A stretch of DNA of 64,000 nt, from assembly GCA_038502055.1 (NCBI GenBank), contig JAXRKN010000043.1:4960001-5024000 (forward strand). Direction: 5' to 3'. Below, in pieces: positions 11,901-26,225 of this stretch (positions are counted from its first letter, which is position 1; each line of letters starts with the position of its first letter). Both the position numbers and the translations under genes were made by a program. Below the pieces are notes generated by a model. That model was not told the origin of the DNA and made no database searches. It was given only the letters and a program-made list of their open reading frames with translations. The stretch is from Tanytarsus gracilentus. Its lineage: Eukaryota > Arthropoda > Insecta > Diptera > Chironomidae.

Positions 11901-14805
11901 GTTAAACATTTTTTTCAGTTTTTTCTGCTGAAACATGAACGACTTTATGAATTCTCATCATTGCGATAATATGCTCGGGTATCTTCAAGCTTTTACCTTT
12001 TTCACTTCTCCCCTCTGAAGTTGTAATTTTTTTTCATTTCAAGGGTTAGCTTTTGAGAGCTTGGTGAAAAAGTAGCAGCTGTTTAGGATAATTAAAAAGA
12101 AATTGCAATTAAACATTTACTGCTTTTTCTTTCCGTTTAACTTTGCTACCTCCTCATTATCATCATGGAGATTTTTCCCTTTTAAGATGAAGGATTTCAA
12201 GTGGAATTTCTTATTAGCTAAAATGCTGCTAATGCTGATTATGATTGCGATGGTAAGAAAGTTTTTAGAGGTAAATGGAAATTTTTAAAAAGTGAGAAGT
12301 TTGTGGGAGCTTTTATTGAAAGCTTTTGTTTTGAACTTTCAAAGAAAAAATTTGTAAGCTTTTATATTTATTTTGATTTCTTAGTAAAGTTTCTGAAATA
12401 AAATTTTTGATGAATCCTAAAATGACAAAAGCTCTCTCCCGAGCTTTATCTTGTCCTAAGAGCAGTTCATAATTCTTCAAATATCTCAATTACATTTCCC
12501 ACTTACCAACATTCATTTCCTCTCTAACAATATAACCACACGGGCGACATTCTTTTTACCGATGTAAAGTAAATATTTCCTTTTCTTCGCTTTTTTGTCT
12601 ACTCACAATTTTTGACGGCAGTCGAGAGGAAGAAGAGGAGAAAATTTCTCCAACAATGTTGATTCATTTTTCCGACGATGTTCCAACCGTGTCTATATTG
12701 TTAAAATCTTTTTAAAATTCCGAGGGGAGAAAAGCCTAAAAAAGGTAGCTGAACTTATGGGTTGTTACTTGCTGTTCCCTTTTCGCTTGTTGTAATCTCA
12801 ACTCGACATGTATGTTGTCGATGTTACGTTTACGGGGTTGAAACTCTGTAACAAGAAGCAAATATTTATCAATTAATATTTCAATTCCCAAGCACATTCG
12901 CTGTAAACTCAATGAGCACCGAGCGTGAGAAGAGTCGGTGTAACGCTCAACATAACAAAAACACGTGCCGTGCTCCTGAAATTATTCACTCGAGTGTTAC
13001 TGACATAATAAAACAATTTTGGGAAGCACCTAAATTAAATTGATTTTCATCTCGCTCTCACACACACACAAACACACATTTGCTCAGTCACTTCCAGTCA
13101 CAGAACAATTTTATTCTTTCGCATGGGCTTTAAGCTATTTCCCTGGTGTAAATACTGCACGCGTTGATAAAATATAAAGAGAATTTTACTTAAAAATAAA
13201 CACATGAGGGAAATGTGAAATTGGAAAAATTTCAGAGAATAGGATTTTAAAAGCTTTTTTTAATAGAGTTGCTATAAAAATCAGGTAAAAAATTATTATT
13301 TAATAATTCAAAATATGAAATGATGCAATTTAAAATTTAATTAGATTTGATTTAAAATTGCCGAAAAAAAAGCTTTAAAATTGTCAAGCACGCATTTAAA
13401 TTTAAAATTCGACATCAAAAGCGATTTATTTTAATTCAACACGACATTGAATTTGCAATTCCACTGACACATAAAATGATCGGTAGCGCGTGAAAAACGT
13501 GAATTAATTTCAGCACACAATAATACAATTAAAATTACAACGCGAGGAGTCATAAGTGCTTATTTTCGGGTGCGGAAGATTTATAGACATACAAAAAATT
13601 TTATTACACTCAGTTGTAAGAGTGTGTTTGTGGTGATGTTAATCGGATTTGGGTTATGAATGAAGAAGTTTTGTGGAAGGTTTGAAAAAAAAAGGAAACA
13701 AGTCGTGGGTTGGAAGAAATATGTTTATTTATTTGCTTTTGTTAAGCTTGTAAAAAGATGTGCAATTTTTTAAAAAAATTAATCCGATTTTCCATTTCAT
13801 ATTCGTGGTATGTCGCTGTGTACTTGGTATAACAGGACAAGATGTTCAAAATCGGATTGTGGCTTGATACCCGAAACAATTTCAATTTTTAAGCTTTTGG
13901 TTAAACAGAAAACATTTACAAGTTTTGAGCTGAAAAATATTCCATAAATTTTTTTAAAATTAAATTAAATTTTACTTAAAAAACAATAAATTTCTTTCCC
14001 TTTTTTTTAAACAAAACCCAAAACTTTTTTAAAAAGCTTTTCTTTAAAAGTTCTTCTTAAAACTCCTGAGAATTTTTTCTTTTCAACCGAATGTCACAAA
14101 CTTTACCAAGAATTTCATACATTCACAAAACGCTTTTGTCATTCTTCAAGATCATCGAAAATACATGTACAAGTCACAAATCACCAAAGTTACCAAAATT
14201 AGCTTCCATTGACTATCTTCATATCCTCTTTTTCTATCTTCATTCCTTACATCATTTGAACATTCATGTATTTCGAACACATAGCCTGAAAATATGTGGA
14301 AAAATAGGAAGTGAACGCTCAAGAAAAGAAAAATATTTTTTCTTTCACATGAATGCACAATTGGATATGAAGGAATGGACAGATATAGGACTCATAATGC
14401 CGCAATAATCTTCCGAAGAGTACACAATTGTAAGATGGTGGTGAATACCTTCAGTGATTAGTGAGGCAGCATAAAAGATGATAAACAAAGGCGAAGAGAA
14501 TGAATTGTCATGGACACAAAAGAAAATATTTTTATAGGCGAGAAAGAATTTATTGGCAATTTAAAGGTTCAGTGAAAGAAAAAGGAAAATAAATTTTGAT
14601 AAATTTCATTTTAAATTTTTATTGTCAAAAAAGTCTTTTGAATTTTTTTGACTACACCCTTCGTAAACCTCAATTAATTTAGCGAACGAACCCTCATCAT
14701 CAACATATTTTATTCATCCTTCCACCTCCTCAAATTAAGTTGTCGATTTTTATTTATTTAATGTTAATAATTTATCGCGGCTTATGAATCAGCACAACAG
14801 ACACC

Positions 14806-14829
14806 ATAATAATAATAATAATAATAATT
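14806..14829. repeat. (AAT)n microsatellite
   Basis: About eight AAT/ATA trinucleotide units in a row inside the desert. Simple sequence repeat. Confidence 0.9.
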
Positions 14830-17800
14830 ATATGCAAATCATTGCGGACTCGTGAGTAAATATTCGACGCATTAAACCGTGTATAAGTCATGAATTATGC
14901 ACAAAAATGATAACGATTCATTATGGCGTTTGCAGAATGGACACACTGCATATTAAAAGAGAGAGATGAGCAGGGAAACAAGCTGTTTTCTGGGTTGTTT
15001 AATTTTTATATCAACATCATAATTTTATTGCGGATAAGAGAGAAGATTAAGGGTGGGGGAAGATTTTTTTTTCGGCAGCTAGCTGAAGTGAAAAGGATCT
15101 CAAAATGCCTTTTTAACGGACCGAGGATGCAAGGTCGAAATTATGAGTTCAACGATCCCCAAAATAATTGGTGGGTTTATGGGATAATTTAACAAATTAT
15201 GTTAATGTATATTTTCAGGAACTTTTACTTGTCATGCTATCAAATTTGTATTTTTATGTTTAAAAAAATTGCAAGATAAATTTCCAATTATAAATGCATT
15301 GAGGGCCACTCAGATAAAATTTCTATCTTAAAAAATTTTTATGCAAAAATGTTCGGAAAAAAAGTTTGAATCTCTTCCATCATCATCAGTCATGATGAAC
15401 TTGAGTTTGCTCAGACTTTTATCAATAGAAAACACATCTCAATGTACATGAGCAATTCCGATCATAAAAGGCAATCATCTGCTGTTATAAAATGCTGAAA
15501 ATTTTGCTCCTTGTTCTATTTTACATATAAATTGCAAATTTATTGCGTATCAAAAAATGATAAAATTGGAAATATCGCTTGAAAAGCTTTGATAACGAAA
15601 AAGAATTTTATATGTAACGATATTTAGCTAAAATTTTTCTTTTACTGTACAAAGTTGTTAGCAAGTGTGTGAGAGGATGAAAGAGAGTTCGCTGACATTT
15701 TCTATTTTTATTTCCATCTCTCATCTTTTCCTCTTTTGACGGAGAATTGCGTGTGTAACATTCTTTTAAGGCAATTTGAGAAGCAGTTGTGTGTGCCATA
15801 TTTTTTGTTGACATTGTCAAGGCGGCAGTCGAGAATATTTTTTCATATTTTTTTCTTCGCGAATTTTTGCAAGCGTTTGCACATCTCACGAGTGAAATGG
15901 GAGAGTATAAAGCGAGGGAGTAGCTGTGTGTGTACCTTTTTGCCCTAGTAATTTCGTAGTCAACAAAACAAATTGAAATTTATTGAAACGACACCGAAAG
16001 CACTCGGCACCATAATAACGCGCAGCATGAGAGCAAACATTATTTGACAAAATTTTTTAGACGAGCGTAACGCGATGAGAATTTCATTCAAGGCTTTTTT
16101 GGAAATTTTGTGAGAGCATTTTCAATTTGACTCAAAAAAGTTCATAAAATTTTTCAAACAATTTCTTCCTGCACGACATTAAACTTTCCAAGTTTATTTT
16201 CATACCAAAAAATTCTCGGATCTCATAAATTTTCCATTTAAATTCAAATCAAAAGATGAAAGTACACAAAATATACTTTTTAAAACCACCCAATTTTTTT
16301 TCTCTCTTCATCTTCGCAAATGGTTTTGAATAAAAAAGTTTTCACATCACTCGCCAGTCATGCCATAACCTCAGGCTTTTTTGCTACCTTTAATTTTCAT
16401 CTTCGCTCGAAAATTCTTTTGATTATTTTCTCCCTTAACGTTTTTGCCAAGGAGTGGATTTTTTGTGCGAACCATTTGGTAATTTTTCTTCAGTAAATTC
16501 GTAAGTTTTCATACCTTGCTCAAAGATTCGAAGGCACGTTAAGAAAATTCATCATTTTCTCTTTTTCACGTCCTCATTTTTTGTGGCGCACGAAAAAAAT
16601 TCTTTTGTGTGCACACGAATGTTAATCTCATCAAATGAATCACAATATTCAGCTTTGCAATGTGTTAATGTGCCCTAAAAAATTGTCATGTTTATACGAA
16701 AATACATGAGTTATTTTTGCAACCCCTAAATTCACATTTACACTCTAAATTAATACTTTTGAATTATCCCTCAAAAACATGCGGAAATGTTTGTAAAATT
16801 CACATGTAAAATTTATTAAAATAGCCAAAATGTAAAGTGCGGTTTGGGGGTGTTTTTGTGTAAATTATTTGTAAACATTTCATGACTTATGTGCTTTTGC
16901 GACTAAAAATTCCCTAATGAAAAATAATTCATGTGAAATTTTCCTCTTTTGCGAGAACGCTTTGATAGTTTCAAGTAAGGTTAAAGAGCTTGAATAAAAA
17001 AGAACATTCTGCATGATAAAGTTGAGACATCTTAATTAAAGATGTAAAATATTTCATTAAATTCCTCTTGAGAGTCATCTTTCTCAGCTCTTCGAGCGCT
17101 TAAGTGGAAGAAGTATTCTCAATTTGATGTAATTTATTGCCATCAGAAAGTTAAAAGGTTATACGAGATGTTTTTTCATTATTAATTTTGCCATTTTTGT
17201 ACAGATTGTGGTTGTACAGAAAGTTCTCTAATTAGACCTCAACAACTCTTTCGAAGGAAATTGTAAAGCATTTCAATTAGCAATGAAATTTATGCAAAAA
17301 TGATTTCATTGAAAGAAAATAAATCCCATCGTTACGCAAAACATGCCTACCACTTGATCACCTCGTAACGTTTTCAAGAGTAAAGTCCTTCAACATCAAA
17401 TTGCCTTCATTTATGCGAAAACTGCCGGAAAATAAAATTTCTTCGTTCAGCACATAAGAGATGAAAAATAATAATAATGAGGCGCGCGGCAGTTGTTGTG
17501 AGCTGAAGAGCAAAAAAAGGGAATTTCCTTCCGAGAGAGACATAAAAAATCGTAAACAATTAAATTTTTCCAATTCAATTGCGATTTCGCTCGCGAATGA
17601 TTTTAAGTGAGCGGCAATAAAAAGAGGAGAAAAATAATAATAATCGAATAAAGAGGAAAGCAATGGGGAGGGACATTAAAAAAGCAAAATTTAATGAGTC
17701 ATAATTCTCTCAAGAATGATTTCGAAAAGATGAAATTTCAATTGAATGAGCACCTAAAAATTTAAACTTTATAATCGAATTGGGTGGAATGTAATTAAAT

Positions 17801-19731
17801 TTTTCAAAAAAGCGTGAAGGAGGAGAGAAAATTTTCAGGGCTGATAAAAGAGAAATTTGTTAAATTTTTAACGATTTTAAGTTAATTTAACGGTGAATAA
17901 AATCTCAAATTTTAATGACTGAGGAAAATTAATTAATTTGTTTCTCTTTAGTATTTTAACTCACAACTAAACCACCAAATTATTCCCATGTCTACCTCTA
18001 TCACAAAACGGCTTTAACAACAATGCCACTATCGTCATAAAATTTTGTCCTCTGTCAATTTTAAATCCCTTTTTCACAATTTTATTTCCTTTTAAAAGCA
18101 AGCGACGCGAAGTTATTTACCCTCTTAATTAACTCATTTAGAGCGATATCTAATTACAAAATTAAACTTTACTGCTGTTTATTTGCTTTCACTCTTTTAT
18201 AATTCTCTCTCTGATTCTGAACTCTTTTTCATTTTATGAGCTAAGCTAGAGTAAAAAGGGGGTTGAAAATGTTGATTATAAAAAAAGATGTTGGCAGCAT
18301 GTTTACTCGCATTTTCTCATAGAGATAGAAGCGGAATAGTTTCGAATGTATATCACAAAGTTTTTGCTTGCTTTCAACTTTCACCGCTCAATTACACTCG
18401 TTTACTCTTTGAACCGTCACCATGCATTTGACTATGATGGAAAAGTTTGCTAATTAAAGGAAAAATATTGGAGTTGATGCTTTAAAGATAAATCCTTAAG
18501 CAGATCTAAAATATTTGCACATTTACACCTTTGTCACCCTCAAGAAAGATTTTTTAAAGATAAAACATTCTTTAGACGAAGATAGACGGTAGAAACAGCT
18601 CCTCCAACTCCTTAAAGAATTAAACTTTAGAAGATTCATGGCTCCTCTCTTGGGGGATTTAGAAATCACATAAAAATCCATTTTAAAGCTCCATGGAGAG
18701 CTAACAAACGATCCATTTTGCATCCTTTTATACCCACCCAGTATTTTCTCATACCCTCAATGTGGCGCATCAAAAAAACCTAACATCACGTATTCAGAAC
18801 AGCAAAAAATTTAATTTAATTGAGTTAAAAACTTTCCCAGCCTCTCCCTAAAATAAATAAATCATTTTTCTCTTCATGACAATGAGATGCGATGACATTG
18901 AGGAATATGTGCGGAGGAGCATCATAATACTGAGGAAAAATCGAGATGTTTTATCTCTCAATTAGTGATTCATGAGAATCATGCAGGCAGTAAATATAAA
19001 GGCATGACAGAGAGCTTTTCGGTCTAATGTGTGTACAAAAACATCGTGAAACAATGACGCATTCTGTTAAGCATTGAATGATAAGCAAAAACATGAAAGC
19101 AATGTCCGGTGAGAGAATTCGAAACAATGCAGCAAGCACAGCATCATCAGTAGAACGTTGGATGAAACATCGCAGATGTCGAAGTGGGTGACAGCTTACT
19201 TTTTGCGACTCCTATGCGAATAAGAAGAAATTTTGTTAGAAAACAAAGAAGAAGACTTAAATATATCCATGTACATAAACACCACGCCATGAGATGGGAA
19301 AAAGTTTTAATTAATTTTCATTCGAGTACTTTTTCTTTGGTCTTGAATTAATTTTTGGTGTGTGTCCTCTCAACCAAATGTCTCCGATTAATTTTTTTAA
19401 CCATTCTCTTTTTTTTTTGGCCAATGGAATGAATTTAATTAATGCTATTTTTATCACTGCCATTTTGCCAATTACGCTCGAGTTGAACAACAATTTTTAA
19501 AATTATTCTCATTAAAATTTCATCCAAGACATTTCCGCTCGAATAGTGAGAGAGAATTTTCGGATAAAAGCTCTTGAATAATGCAAAAAAAATGTTTCAA
19601 AACCCACACGTGGGTGTTGCCGTGTAACCCACTTGTAACAGATCAGTATTGGAAATGTAACATGGGGAAGTCCTATGTAGAAGCCTTGGAGAAGCCAAAA
19701 GGGAAGCCTTATAGAAAATATTTCTCAATTA

Positions 19732-20050
19732 TGTTACATTTCCCACTGTGTTTCATTTTCCACCATGTTCCATTTTCTATTGTGTTCCATTTTTCACTGT
19801 GTTCCATTTTCCACTGTGTTCCATTTTCCACTGTGTTCCATTTTCCACTATGTTCCATTTTCCCACTGTGTTTCATTTTCCACTGTGTTTCATTTTCCAT
19901 TATGTTCCATTTCCCACTATGTTCCATTTCCCACTGTGTTTCATTTTCACCATGTTCAATTTTCCACTATGTTCCATTTTCCACTATGTTCCATTTTCCA
20001 CTATGTTCCATTTTCTACTGTGTTCCATTTTCCACAGAGTTCCATTTTCA
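19732..20050. repeat. 17-bp minisatellite, about 19 units
   Basis: Tandem copies of a unit close to TGTGTTCCATTTTCCAC. I count 19 units; nearly all are 17 bp, one is 16 and one 18. Variants alternate TGTGTT/TATGTT and TTCC/TTCCC. Because 17 is not a multiple of 3 and the unit has no stop in any frame on the plus strand, long artificial open frames run through it (three forward, one reverse). These are not genes. Confidence 0.95.
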
Positions 20051-20427
20051 GATCCATGCCAATCGATTCCTGGTCAAATTCCGAGTTCAACGAGGTACAT
20101 GAAGCCATACTTTTAAAAAATGGACATTAGGGGCACTCCTGGCCGGCCGTGATGGACATTGGTGGCACTCTTGTATGGCCATGATAGACATTCCTCAAAT
20201 ATCATCAATGCCTTTCGATTCCTGATACAAATACGAGTTCAACGACATACATGAAGCCATATAACAGGAAATTTGTGTGAAAAATGGCATTTAGGGCTGT
20301 CCATGGCACGACCTGTAGTCATGACCCTCATAATTCCTAAAATGGCCGAATCTAAATTCATAGACCTACCATTTGGCGAAAACTAGAAGTCTCTAGCTAT
20401 CTCAGGAGCCGAGATCTCGATGGAACA

Positions 20428-20449
20428 GACGGACGGACGGACGGACGGA
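20428..20449. repeat. (GGAC)n simple repeat
   Basis: Five GGAC units within the repeat complex. Similar GGAC runs are common near the ends of dispersed arthropod repeats, so it is treated as part of that unit. Confidence 0.85.
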
Positions 20450-23400
20450 AATAGGCGCATATAAGTGTTACACCACTTCGTGGGTTACACTAAAAATCGT
20501 AAGACCTTGGTCAGATTTCACCTCACATATGTGAACGAATGATATTCAAACCAGACAAAAAATCAATGCAATTCAATTCGCAGAAAAATATTAAAAGAAG
20601 CACCAAAGACCCAGATTTGATGAAGCCATTGAATTCACAAAAAAATCTCTCTCACAGATGATTTTTTTGCACTTGATCAAAACTGTTATAAGAAGTAGCT
20701 TTAAAGATATGAATATATATTGAAAAGAGATGACGATGTGAGGTTGTATGTCGGAATAAAAAAGAAGAAGAGAAAAGAAAAAAGAGACCATTGGATATAA
20801 TCGTTTTTTATTACCGTTATGTCATAAAGAAATCTACTAACATGATGATGCAGAGAATCGAGAAGGCAGAAAATATTTTCTCTCTCTTTTTTTATTGTTC
20901 TTCAATCTCCGCCACAATTTCCGCAGAGAGGAAACGCATAAAAAAGATTTTGGCAATATTTTTTTTGCCAAATTACATAATTCACGGATGTTCCATCAAT
21001 CACTTATCCATTAAATGCGTTTTGCTGTGGCGTTTCATAAAATTGGTGGAACTTGATCCAGAAAAATTGTGTAAATTTTATTGGCAAATTTTAAAAAAAT
21101 TTTATTCAAAAATCGAGAATTTATTTTCTCATAAAAATAAAATTCCGTCACTAATTTATTTTTAGCATCTGACTGTGATAAATTTGAGCCTCGATCAATC
21201 AAATCTTGAGTCATTCTTGGTGTATAAAAGCATCAAATTAATTTATCACTCAAAAATTCACTTAACCAACGACTTTTGAAAATTTAATTTAATTATCATA
21301 GTAAGAAACTTTAAACCATGCGACCGACCCTCATTAAAATTTTTCACGCTGTCTGTCCTTTATTAAAAGGTTCATTTTACATGAATTTTTTAAAATAGAA
21401 TTCGTGGGTTAATTCTGTTCCATTAGCTTGTAGCTTGACATTGTTGCATGAAAATTTACTCGAAGCATCTCATTACGGAAAACCCAAACAATTAGGCGGA
21501 TGGAATCTTTTAATGGAAAAAGAATCTCGCTCGCAATGAAAAATTTATGTGCAAAATGACCTTTCTGCTGCCATGATTTCATGCCATTTTTACATCATTA
21601 CAGCTCTCGTTCACTCCCCAAAGAGCGGTACGTATTCTGAATATTTTAAACACAAGCAGCCGACAATGTAAAGCGGATTTTCGTCTGTCTCTTCAGACAC
21701 AATGATGGCAGTTAAATGTCAAAATATAACAACTGAAGTAATTGCATTTTTTGAGGCAACATAAATTAAAAACATTTAAATGTTAATTTTTTCTCTCTTG
21801 ATTCTTTTCGACTTGTTACGAAATAATTCTCACAACAATTTTTTTAATTATTACATGCTCATTCGCTCGGGTACAATTGCTGCACTTTGCACGCACGCAG
21901 TCATTCTCACTTAATTGTTTATCTCTCGCTGTGAGATTGGGTTTTAAGAGATTGAGAGTTGGGTCAAGGGATGCGAAATTAATTTTTATAAATTAATTTT
22001 TTTAAATTTTTGTATATTTTTGGCTCTTTAGAAATATTTATTGTGTTCATTCAAATCCTCAAACCGGACGACCCGTATTATGCAATATGTCGGCTATTAT
22101 GATGATTGAAAATGAACCATAAACAACAAACTGCAAGCACGCTCTTTCATGTACATGCACAACGGCTCCAACTAAAATATTTCCGCGCATTCAGCATTTA
22201 ATGGCAAGAGTTTAATCAAATTGAAGACGAAAAAATTCTTTCGGAAAAAATCATAAACTTGAAATAAGCAGCAACAACAAGCACGTCGTCGACGACATCA
22301 GACTGGACGAGGATGAGTTTTTTTCCCTCATAGAAGTTTATCAAGTTTCAAGCATCTTCCCGAAACGCCCGTAAGCGAGTTGACAGGAACGAACGAGATG
22401 AGAAATTTTTTATCCAACAGCAGCAAAAAAAAAAGCTAAGAAAAATATTTATGAAAAACATTAAAAATATTTTCAATTTCCGTTCTCCTCCCGCTGATTC
22501 CTCTTCATGCAGTTTTGTTTATTGCATAATTTTTATGAGATGGAAAAAGTTTTTTTCCCACATTTTTATGACGCTCAAAAATTCTTATCTAAAGTTTTTC
22601 TCTTAACAGTTTTTTAACGATTTAAAATTTTAATTTTGCAGCTCTTTAATTGTGGTGTTTTAAAATACTGCGAATTAATAATTTCGTGCTTTATTGCTAT
22701 CAAAGTTTTCCAATTTGTATTTTAATAACTTTGCAAATTTTATCCGCGGATGACAGCAGAAATTGTAATTATGAAAAGTTTGCAACATTTTCTCAATCAA
22801 AGCACCGTCGAAGATTTCCCCAGAAAACTTGTAAAGATTTAATTAACTACAAAGTGAAAATTTCTTAATTTTTTTCTCCTCCATACATTTCTCGTAATTC
22901 ACTGCGCCATAAATTTCATATTGAAACGTTTATCGTATAATTAAAGCGATTAAAGCTCAAAATTATAAAGCGAGGAAATTTTATGGATGATTAATGAATT
23001 TTTTTCTCCAATTAATTGAAATTGAAAGCGAATATTGAGGGGAATCAAAAATTATGGTGCGGGTCAGGGCAATGTCAATTCATATTTGATAAAAATCTAT
23101 GACGTCACAGTTCAGTTTTGAGGCTCATTAACAATTAACAAAAAGGCATTTTTCAACACTCAAAAATGTACATATGAAAATTTTTATTGTACAGTTTTCA
23201 GGCCTCGTTTCACACGCCAAGAGCGGCCAATTGTCTCTTCACATAAAATGTGCAGTAACCCCGAAAAAAAAGAGCTCGAGAGAATTAAATTAAATTAATT
23301 TTTTTTTCTGGTCCATGAAACGGTTCGGTTAGTTGTGGTGGAGAGTGAGAGCGAATTGTTGTCATTCATTTAGCAGTCTCCCGCTCTACAGCCTCGTTCG

Positions 23401-26225
23401 ATGTCAGAGAGCGACATGAGAATGAAATTTTAATTTGAACCCAACTATAACGCCTACAACCATGAGCATTTTCAATGTTTGTGAGCTACGCAAATCAATA
23501 GAATTATAAAAAGTTATTTTATTTTCTAATTATTGAATTTTTTTAAACGCGTGACTTTTCAATTTTTTTAAAGCTCTCCTGCCAAAATTAATGAAACCCC
23601 AAAAAGAGTTTTCTAATTTTCTCTGAAACCCGCAAAACAACTTTTTTCTCCGCAAAAACTAACCCATTGACTTTTTTATCTTCTTCTTTTTTTACGAGTC
23701 GCTTTGAAACATGACACTGAAAGATGAATGTTCGGAGATGCTAAAATGTCAGAAAGCACACGATTTTCGTAATAAGGTCACTTCTCCCCTCACTCCTCGC
23801 GTGTAGTTTTGTGTTTAACATCATACCGTAAAACTCTCATGTTGGCAGAATTAATGAATGAATTGAGAGAACGTCGAGGTAGAACATGATTTTTATGCAA
23901 CTTAAAATGTCTCTTTTTGTATACTCGGAAGCCGATTGCAGATTTTTGCAAGACAATTAGAGCAAAGAGAGTAAAATTATGTTCGATTGTTTTATTCTAG
24001 AATTGCAATCAGTTCAAGCATTCAACCTAGTCGGTCCAGTCAGTTCACTCTCGCACAGTTGCCGTATCAAGAGCACATTCACTCAAAGAACGAGATTCAA
24101 TAAAAATTCCATAAACAGCACACTTTGGAGCTAAGAGAGAGGAAAAAAATTCTCAAACTCGCTTTGTGGTTGATTCTAAGAGATTGTCGAGTATCAAATA
24201 AAATGTCAAACAGATTATGAAGCTTTTGTATGGGATCGATTTAAAAATTAGGTCACTTAAAATTTTATTTTTTTAAAATAATTGAATTGAATTTTTATCC
24301 ACTTTTATAAAATAAAAAATTATTTTTGACAAAATTTTAATCACAAAAATAAAGTGAGAATGTGAATTTTTATCTTAAAAAATCAAAAAGTTCTATTTCT
24401 TAGTAAATATTAATTTTTCAAAGAATTTCCCACAAAGGCGAGCATTGTAAGCAGTAAATTGCACTATGCCATGCTGTCGTGATGCAATTTTCTCTTTTAC
24501 TCTTTACACTCATTCATATTTATTGCACATTTTTTACTGTATATGTTGAGGTGCACCATCGAGAGCCGAAAAAAAAGTTGTGTAAGGAACTCACCAAGAC
24601 AAGAAGCCTTTTTTTGCTGGTGTATTTTTATCTTATTGCATTAGCATAAATCCACACATATAACAAGGAGGAAGGATAAAGAAGAAATTTCCATCTACAT
24701 CATCATTGACGTTACACTTTTGGTAATCCTCTTTTGCGAATTCAGATGTGCCGCTGATAAAAAAAAGCCTCAGCTCAGACGTTGAAGTGCATGCAGAATT
24801 TATTCCACATATTAGAATTTTTTCTCGCACTCCTCTATCTTCACCTTCCCAGCTTTTATACTTATTTCAAGAATAATTCCTGGTGTAGTAAATATTTCTT
24901 TCACTATGTACATACACACTCACGACCGCACCAACTTCTTATTCCATTCTCTCTCACTCACTCTTCCTGCTTCTTTTCTGTATAATTTCTTTTCTTATTT
25001 TCTTATTCTTCTCTACATTTACATTCGTATATATTTTTTTTGTATAATACTTTGTGACTCTCTGACTATATGTGTACGATATTCTTATTCACAACTTGCT
25101 CATTTCACATTTACTAATAATTTTTGTATGAAACAAATTTTTATATCATCAATATTTTTTTGCTTTCTCGATCACTTCGATTTAATATTTTTAAATTTTT
25201 TTCACATCATCAAAAAATTATTTTTTGCTTATTTTCAGCACTTTATTGTGAAAAAATTCTTTTATACCAAAAAAATCTATTTTTTTTACACTCACGATCG
25301 AGAATAAAAATCGACTGAACTTGTTGACGGCTGAAAAACAACTTAGCTGATTCTGATACAGCAACATTAGCATCCAGATTATGCAGGCGGTGGAGCATTA
25401 AACATTGAGAGAGAATCTCAACATTCGCGAGAGAAAATGTTTTTGATGTTTTGTTCAACCGGCGAATGAGTTGGAAAATATTTTGTTGTTGATAAGAAAT
25501 CATGAGACGATGATTTTACTTTTTTTCTTCTTAAAGGGTTGGAAATTTAATGGGAAATTGTTTGATTTAATTTTGAAGAAAATCTTGTTGGGTGATATTT
25601 CAGAAATTCAATTAAATGTTTTAATAAAATACAGAATGTCAACGTTGTCTATAAATAAATTTTAACCTTAAATAACTGAACAAAGAATCAATTTATTAAA
25701 CTCTTCTAAAGATAAATGTATTACATCACTAACTAGGTGTCTACATGACAATGAAAAAACTTTTCTCACTTCAACTTTTTCCTTATCATTTGCTGAGGAA
25801 TTAAAAAATGGCAAGTGTCACAGGAAATGACGTGCTTAGAAGGTAGAGAACGATTAGGTTAAGATTAGACAATGAATGAGAAATGATAGTTTTGCTCCAT
25901 GCCACACTAACTTGAGATGATTTATCTCTTTTAACACATTGACTTTAAAGCTTGACTTCAGCAAAAACATGACAGATTGAATTAATTTTGTAATAATAAA
26001 GTCATCCCACATGACTTGTTTCTTAAGAATCTTGTATGGATTTAGTAAGGTGAGAAGTTTACGTGTGAAGGTTGAAAGGTGTTAAAAAAGAAATATTATT
26101 AATAATTTTCACTTGAAAAAAAATCATGAGAATCAATTTTGTGACACAATAAAAAAGTTAATTTTCCATTAATTAAAAGTTTATAAAATACCTGGAATTT
26201 CATTAAAAACATTTCCTCATAATTG

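Larger units (their letters stand above)
19622..20490. repeat. Complex repeat unit with inverted GTGTAACCCAC ends
   Basis: GTGTAACCCAC at 19622-19632 recurs inverted at 20480-20490. In between lie a 17-bp minisatellite, a diverged direct repeat of about 150 bp (20052-20203 against 20204-20340, sharing 'cgattcct', 'gagttcaacga' and 'acatgaagccata'), a 32-bp tandem pair (20121-20152, 20153-20184) and a (GGAC)n tract at 20428-20449. Base composition is richer in GC than the flanks. No protein domain is visible and I see no clear target duplication, so the class is unknown. It could be a remnant of a foldback-type element or a LINE 3' end. Confidence 0.55.

Noticed and set aside
17358..17663. 101-codon minus-strand frame considered as a cadherin signal-peptide exon
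   Set aside because: The hydrophobic stretch is poorly placed and the only donor (GTGATC) is weak; the 31.4-kb candidate fits better.
18951..19139. Minus-strand MFLLIIQCLTECVIVS as a possible signal peptide
   Set aside because: No usable GT donor follows the hydrophobic segment in the required phase.
19581..20130. Open frames of 120-173 codons rich in FHFPLCSI-type repeats
   Set aside because: They are translations of the 17-bp minisatellite in each frame, with no splice context or domain.
20791..21165. 124-codon plus-strand frame
   Set aside because: Low-complexity Lys/Phe/Ile composition typical of random AT-rich DNA and no recognisable domain.
23985..24110. Initiator-like GTCAGTTC as start of a plus-strand transcript
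   Set aside because: The downstream element at +28 does not match the DPE well and no coding exon follows.
24906..25307. 133-codon plus-strand frame with an ATG start
   Set aside because: Phe/Ile/Tyr-rich output expected from T-rich DNA. It has no family motif, no promoter or poly(A) context, and overlaps other equally poor frames.
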